Part shown: positions 6,037-7,588 of the stretch, one piece after another
How positions within the stretch are numbered: the first letter of the stretch is position 1
Layout: each line of letters opens with the position of its first letter
Program-made: the position numbers and the translations under genes
Notes under the pieces: generated by a model
What the model saw: the letters and a program-made list of their open reading frames with translations, nothing else
Databases searched by the model: none
What the model was told of the DNA's origin: nothing
Assembly (NCBI GenBank): GCA_017508315.1
Contig: JAFVZE010000281.1
Span: 1-7,588, forward strand
DNA from: Kiritimatiellia bacterium
Lineage (GTDB): Bacteria; Verrucomicrobiota; Kiritimatiellia; RFP12; UBA1067
Length of the DNA stretch: 7,588 nt
Reading direction: 5' to 3'

Positions 6037-7353
6037 TTACGGACAGTATTTTTCGGCGGCGTCGGCGAGGCGCTTGAGCGTGCGCTCCCTGCCGAGAAGC
6101 TGAAGCATCTCGAAAAGACCCGGCCCTTCCGTGCGGCCTGAAACGGCGACGCGGATCGGATGAACCCACGGTCCCATGCCGTTGCCCTGCGAAAGCTCCT
6201 TAACCGTGTTTTCGAGATTTTCGCACTTCCAGGCCTCAACTTTCGAGAAGCGCTCGACAAGATCGAGAAGCGTGGCCTTCACGCCTTCCCTGGCAAGCCG
6301 CTTTTCCACCGCCTTGGGATCGAATTCGTATTCCTCGGTGAAGAAATAGCGGCAGTTGCCCGGCATATCGCCGAGGAACTTCGTGCGGACCTGCAGCTGA
6401 TCGACGAGATAGTCGAGATCGACGCCGTCGGTCTTCAGGCCTTCCGCTTCCACGCTCTTGACGAGAGCGGCCTTGAATTCAGCCTTGGGCAGACGCTTTA
6501 CGTATTCGCCGTTCATCCACTGCAGCTTTTTCATGTCGAATTTCGCGGCGGTGACGTGAACCTTCCCGAGATCGAAAAGCGAAACCATCTCCTCTCTCGA
6601 GAGCACCTCGCGATCGTCGCCGGGATTCCAGCCGAGCAGCAGGAGGTAGTTGAAAAGCGCCTCCGGCAGATACCCGGCGTCGCGGAATTCGCCCACGAAC
6701 GCCGCGCCGTCGCGCTTCGAATAGGGCTTGCCCTGCGCGTTTACGATCATCGAAAGATGCCCGTACCGCGGAACCGGGGCGCCCAGCGCCTTGAAAATGC
6801 AGATGTGCTTGAAGGTGTTTTCGACATGATCGTCGCCGCGGATGATGTGCGTCACCTTCTGGTCGATGTCGTCGACGACGTTGGCGATATGGAAGATGGG
6901 CGAACCGTCGCTGCGGACGATGGCGAAGTCCTGAACGTCCTCGGCCTTTTTCGCCATGCGTCCCTTGACGATGTCGTCGAATTCTATGACGCCTTCTTTG
7001 GGCATCCTGAACATCACGACCTCGCCGGTCCTGCCGTCGCGGGAAGTGCGCTCGCACCTGTAGGCGTGACCGCTCTGCAGAAGTTTCTCCACCGCCTCCA
7101 TGTGGCGTGGCTTGTTCTTCGTCTGGTAGAACGCCTCTTCGTCGTAATCGAGCCCGAGCCATTCCATGCACTCCATGAGCGCCTGGATCGCCTCGGGCGT
7201 GGAGCGCTCGAGATCCGTATCCTCGACGCGCAGGAGGAACCTGCCGCCGGTGTGGCGGGCGTAAAGCCAGTTGTAGATGGCGGCGCGGATGTTGCCGATA
7301 TGAACCTTGCCCGTCGGCGACGGGGCAAACCTTACTCTTATTTCTTCTGCCAT
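6037..7353 (-). CDS. gltX: Glutamyl-tRNA synthetase, compact form
   Basis: This class I aminoacyl-tRNA synthetase charges tRNA-Glu in the cytoplasm. The start is marked by RVRFAPSPTGKVHIGN (6-21), with HIGN as the HIGH motif. YARHTGG, RVEDTDLERST (42-52), HIIRGDDHVENT (169-180) and SKRDG (212-216, the KMSKS loop) follow. The C-terminal anticodon-binding region ends in the family pattern PGLFEMLQLLGRERTLKRL (411-429). At 438 residues it is shorter than usual (about 465-490). The shortfall lies mainly between Cys100 and MFRMP (about 114-118), where E. coli has the CxC...CxH zinc module and flanking residues; here that stretch is about 15 residues. The ATG immediately precedes the conserved core, so no other start fits. 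It has no Shine-Dalgarno and lies about 10 bases from a TATAAT box. It could be discriminating or charge tRNA-Gln as well; the sequence does not tell. Confidence 0.97.
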   Translation of the reverse strand: MAEEIRVRFAPSPTGKVHIGNIRAAIYNWLYARHTGGRFLLRVEDTDLERSTPEAIQALMECMEWLGLDYDEEAFYQTKNKPRHMEAVEKLLQSGHAYRCERTSRDGRTGEVVMFRMPKEGVIEFDDIVKGRMAKKAEDVQDFAIVRSDGSPIFHIANVVDDIDQKVTHIIRGDDHVENTFKHICIFKALGAPVPRYGHLSMIVNAQGKPYSKRDGAAFVGEFRDAGYLPEALFNYLLLLGWNPGDDREVLSREEMVSLFDLGKVHVTAAKFDMKKLQWMNGEYVKRLPKAEFKAALVKSVEAEGLKTDGVDLDYLVDQLQVRTKFLGDMPGNCRYFFTEEYEFDPKAVEKRLAREGVKATLLDLVERFSKVEAWKCENLENTVKELSQGNGMGPWVHPIRVAVSGRTEGPGLFEMLQLLGRERTLKRLADAAEKYCP

Positions 7354-7362
7354 GGTCGTGAT

Positions 7363-7390
7363 ATTATACCATTTAACGGGGGTAAGCGAA
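7363..7390 (-). promoter_or_regulatory. Extended -10 promoter of gltX, near-leaderless start
   Basis: On the minus strand TGGTATAAT (7371-7363) is a perfect extended -10 box (TGn followed by TATAAT). A weak -35 candidate, TTCGCT (7390-7385), lies at 16-base spacing; extended -10 promoters often manage without a good -35. Transcription starting about 7 bases downstream would begin near 7356, about 3 bases before the gltX ATG. With no Shine-Dalgarno present, the gltX message is predicted to be leaderless or nearly so. This promoter probably serves the whole gene run. Confidence 0.7.
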
Positions 7391-7413
7391 CGACATCGTC
7401 TTTTCCGGCACCC

Positions 7414-7445
7414 TTATCCCACTTTTTTTGGGGTGATTTATCCCA
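7414..7445. repeat. Two direct copies of TTATCCCA upstream of gltX
   Basis: TTATCCCA occurs at 7414-7421 and 7438-7445, each followed by C or G and then TTTT. The copies are 24 bases apart, a little over two helical turns, so a protein could meet both on one face. They lie upstream of the gltX -35 region, where an activator would bind. The role is inferred; only the repeat is seen. Confidence 0.4.
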
Positions 7446-7473
7446 GTTTTCAAAAAAGCCCAATAAAACCCTA

Positions 7474-7489
7474 TGAAAATTTATTTTCA
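7474..7489. repeat. Perfect 16-base inverted repeat upstream of gltX
   Basis: On the minus strand TGAAAATAAATTTTCA has two perfect 7-base arms around AA. It sits about 110 bases upstream of the gltX -10 box and about 30 bases past the possible end of an upstream gene. It could be an operator for a dimeric regulator. A terminator is less likely because the stem is AT-rich and no T-tract follows. Confidence 0.4.
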
Positions 7490-7517
7490 CACCCCTTCTT
7501 TTTCGTCGTAGACTTTT

Positions 7518-7588
7518 TCATCTGAAGGCGCTTTTCAACACGAAGAACATCTGCGCGGAATCGGACTTTTCAGTCTTACGCGGACGAC
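7518..7588 (-). CDS. Possible C-terminal end of an upstream gene (partial)
   Basis: One minus-strand frame is open from the window edge to a TGA at 7518-7520 and encodes about 23 residues ending AQMFFVLKSAFR. The codons mostly end in G or C, like the known genes, and base composition turns AT-rich soon after the stop, as expected at a gene end. A second frame is also open for part of this stretch, so the case is weak. The hydrophobic, aromatic end could suit the last strand of an outer-membrane barrel, but this is speculation. If real, it would be co-directional with gltX. Confidence 0.25.
   Translation of the reverse strand, partial: RPRKTEKSDSAQMFFVLKSAFR

Noticed and set aside
6002..6169. 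56-codon N-terminal extension of uxaA
   Set aside because: It overlaps the 3' part of gltX in another frame, is Arg-rich and lacks UxaA similarity. The SAF domain begins right at the ATG at 6001, which has an upstream AAAAGGA.
6160..7476. 438-codon plus-strand reading frame opposite gltX
   Set aside because: It is in register with gltX and begins only because the single TCA codon of gltX gives a stop at 6139-6141. It has no domain or start signal.

Overview
The window carries six complete genes, all on the minus strand, plus a possible fragment of a seventh at the right edge. Read in the direction of transcription (right to left) they are gltX, uxaA, kdgK, eda, a small membrane-anchored YgiN-like gene, and tex. 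Gaps between them are 35, 12, 25, 20 and 22 bases, and four of the six starts have a clear Shine-Dalgarno sequence or a near match. The set therefore reads as one long transcription unit, with a strong extended -10 promoter just before gltX. The DNA is GC-rich in the genes and AT-rich in the leader right of gltX. The Gram-negative-like, GC-rich character and the unusual compact GltX remind me of PVC-group bacteria (Lentisphaerota, Kiritimatiellota or Verrucomicrobiota). That placement is a recollection-level guess, not something the sequence proves.

The core of the window is three consecutive steps of hexuronate breakdown. UxaA dehydrates D-altronate to 2-keto-3-deoxygluconate (KDG). KdgK phosphorylates KDG to KDPG. 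Eda splits KDPG into pyruvate and glyceraldehyde-3-phosphate. Gene order matches pathway order. The earlier steps (UxaC isomerase, UxaB reductase), a transporter and a regulator are not in the window. Next comes a 154-residue protein with one membrane span and a YgiN/ABM-like domain, whose link to sugar acid breakdown is unknown. The unit is flanked by two information-processing genes: gltX (glutamyl-tRNA synthetase) first and tex (RNA-binding transcription accessory factor) last.

Region by region: 1-132 is downstream of tex and holds a GC-rich hairpin without a T-tract, a 13-base palindrome and no supportable gene. 133-6001 is the tex to uxaA block. 6002-6036 is the short gltX-uxaA gap. 6037-7353 is gltX. 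7354-7588 is an AT-rich leader with the promoter, a repeated TTATCCCA element, a perfect 16-base inverted repeat and perhaps the last codons of an upstream gene.

I see no mobile element, CRISPR array, rRNA or tRNA gene. The region looks like ordinary chromosomal metabolism and housekeeping. The points most worth a second look are the gltX-hexuronate-tex linkage, the anchored YgiN-like protein, the shortened GltX, and the apparently leaderless gltX transcript. Very long plus-strand reading frames run opposite the genes, but they are explained by near-total avoidance of TTA, CTA and TCA codons.
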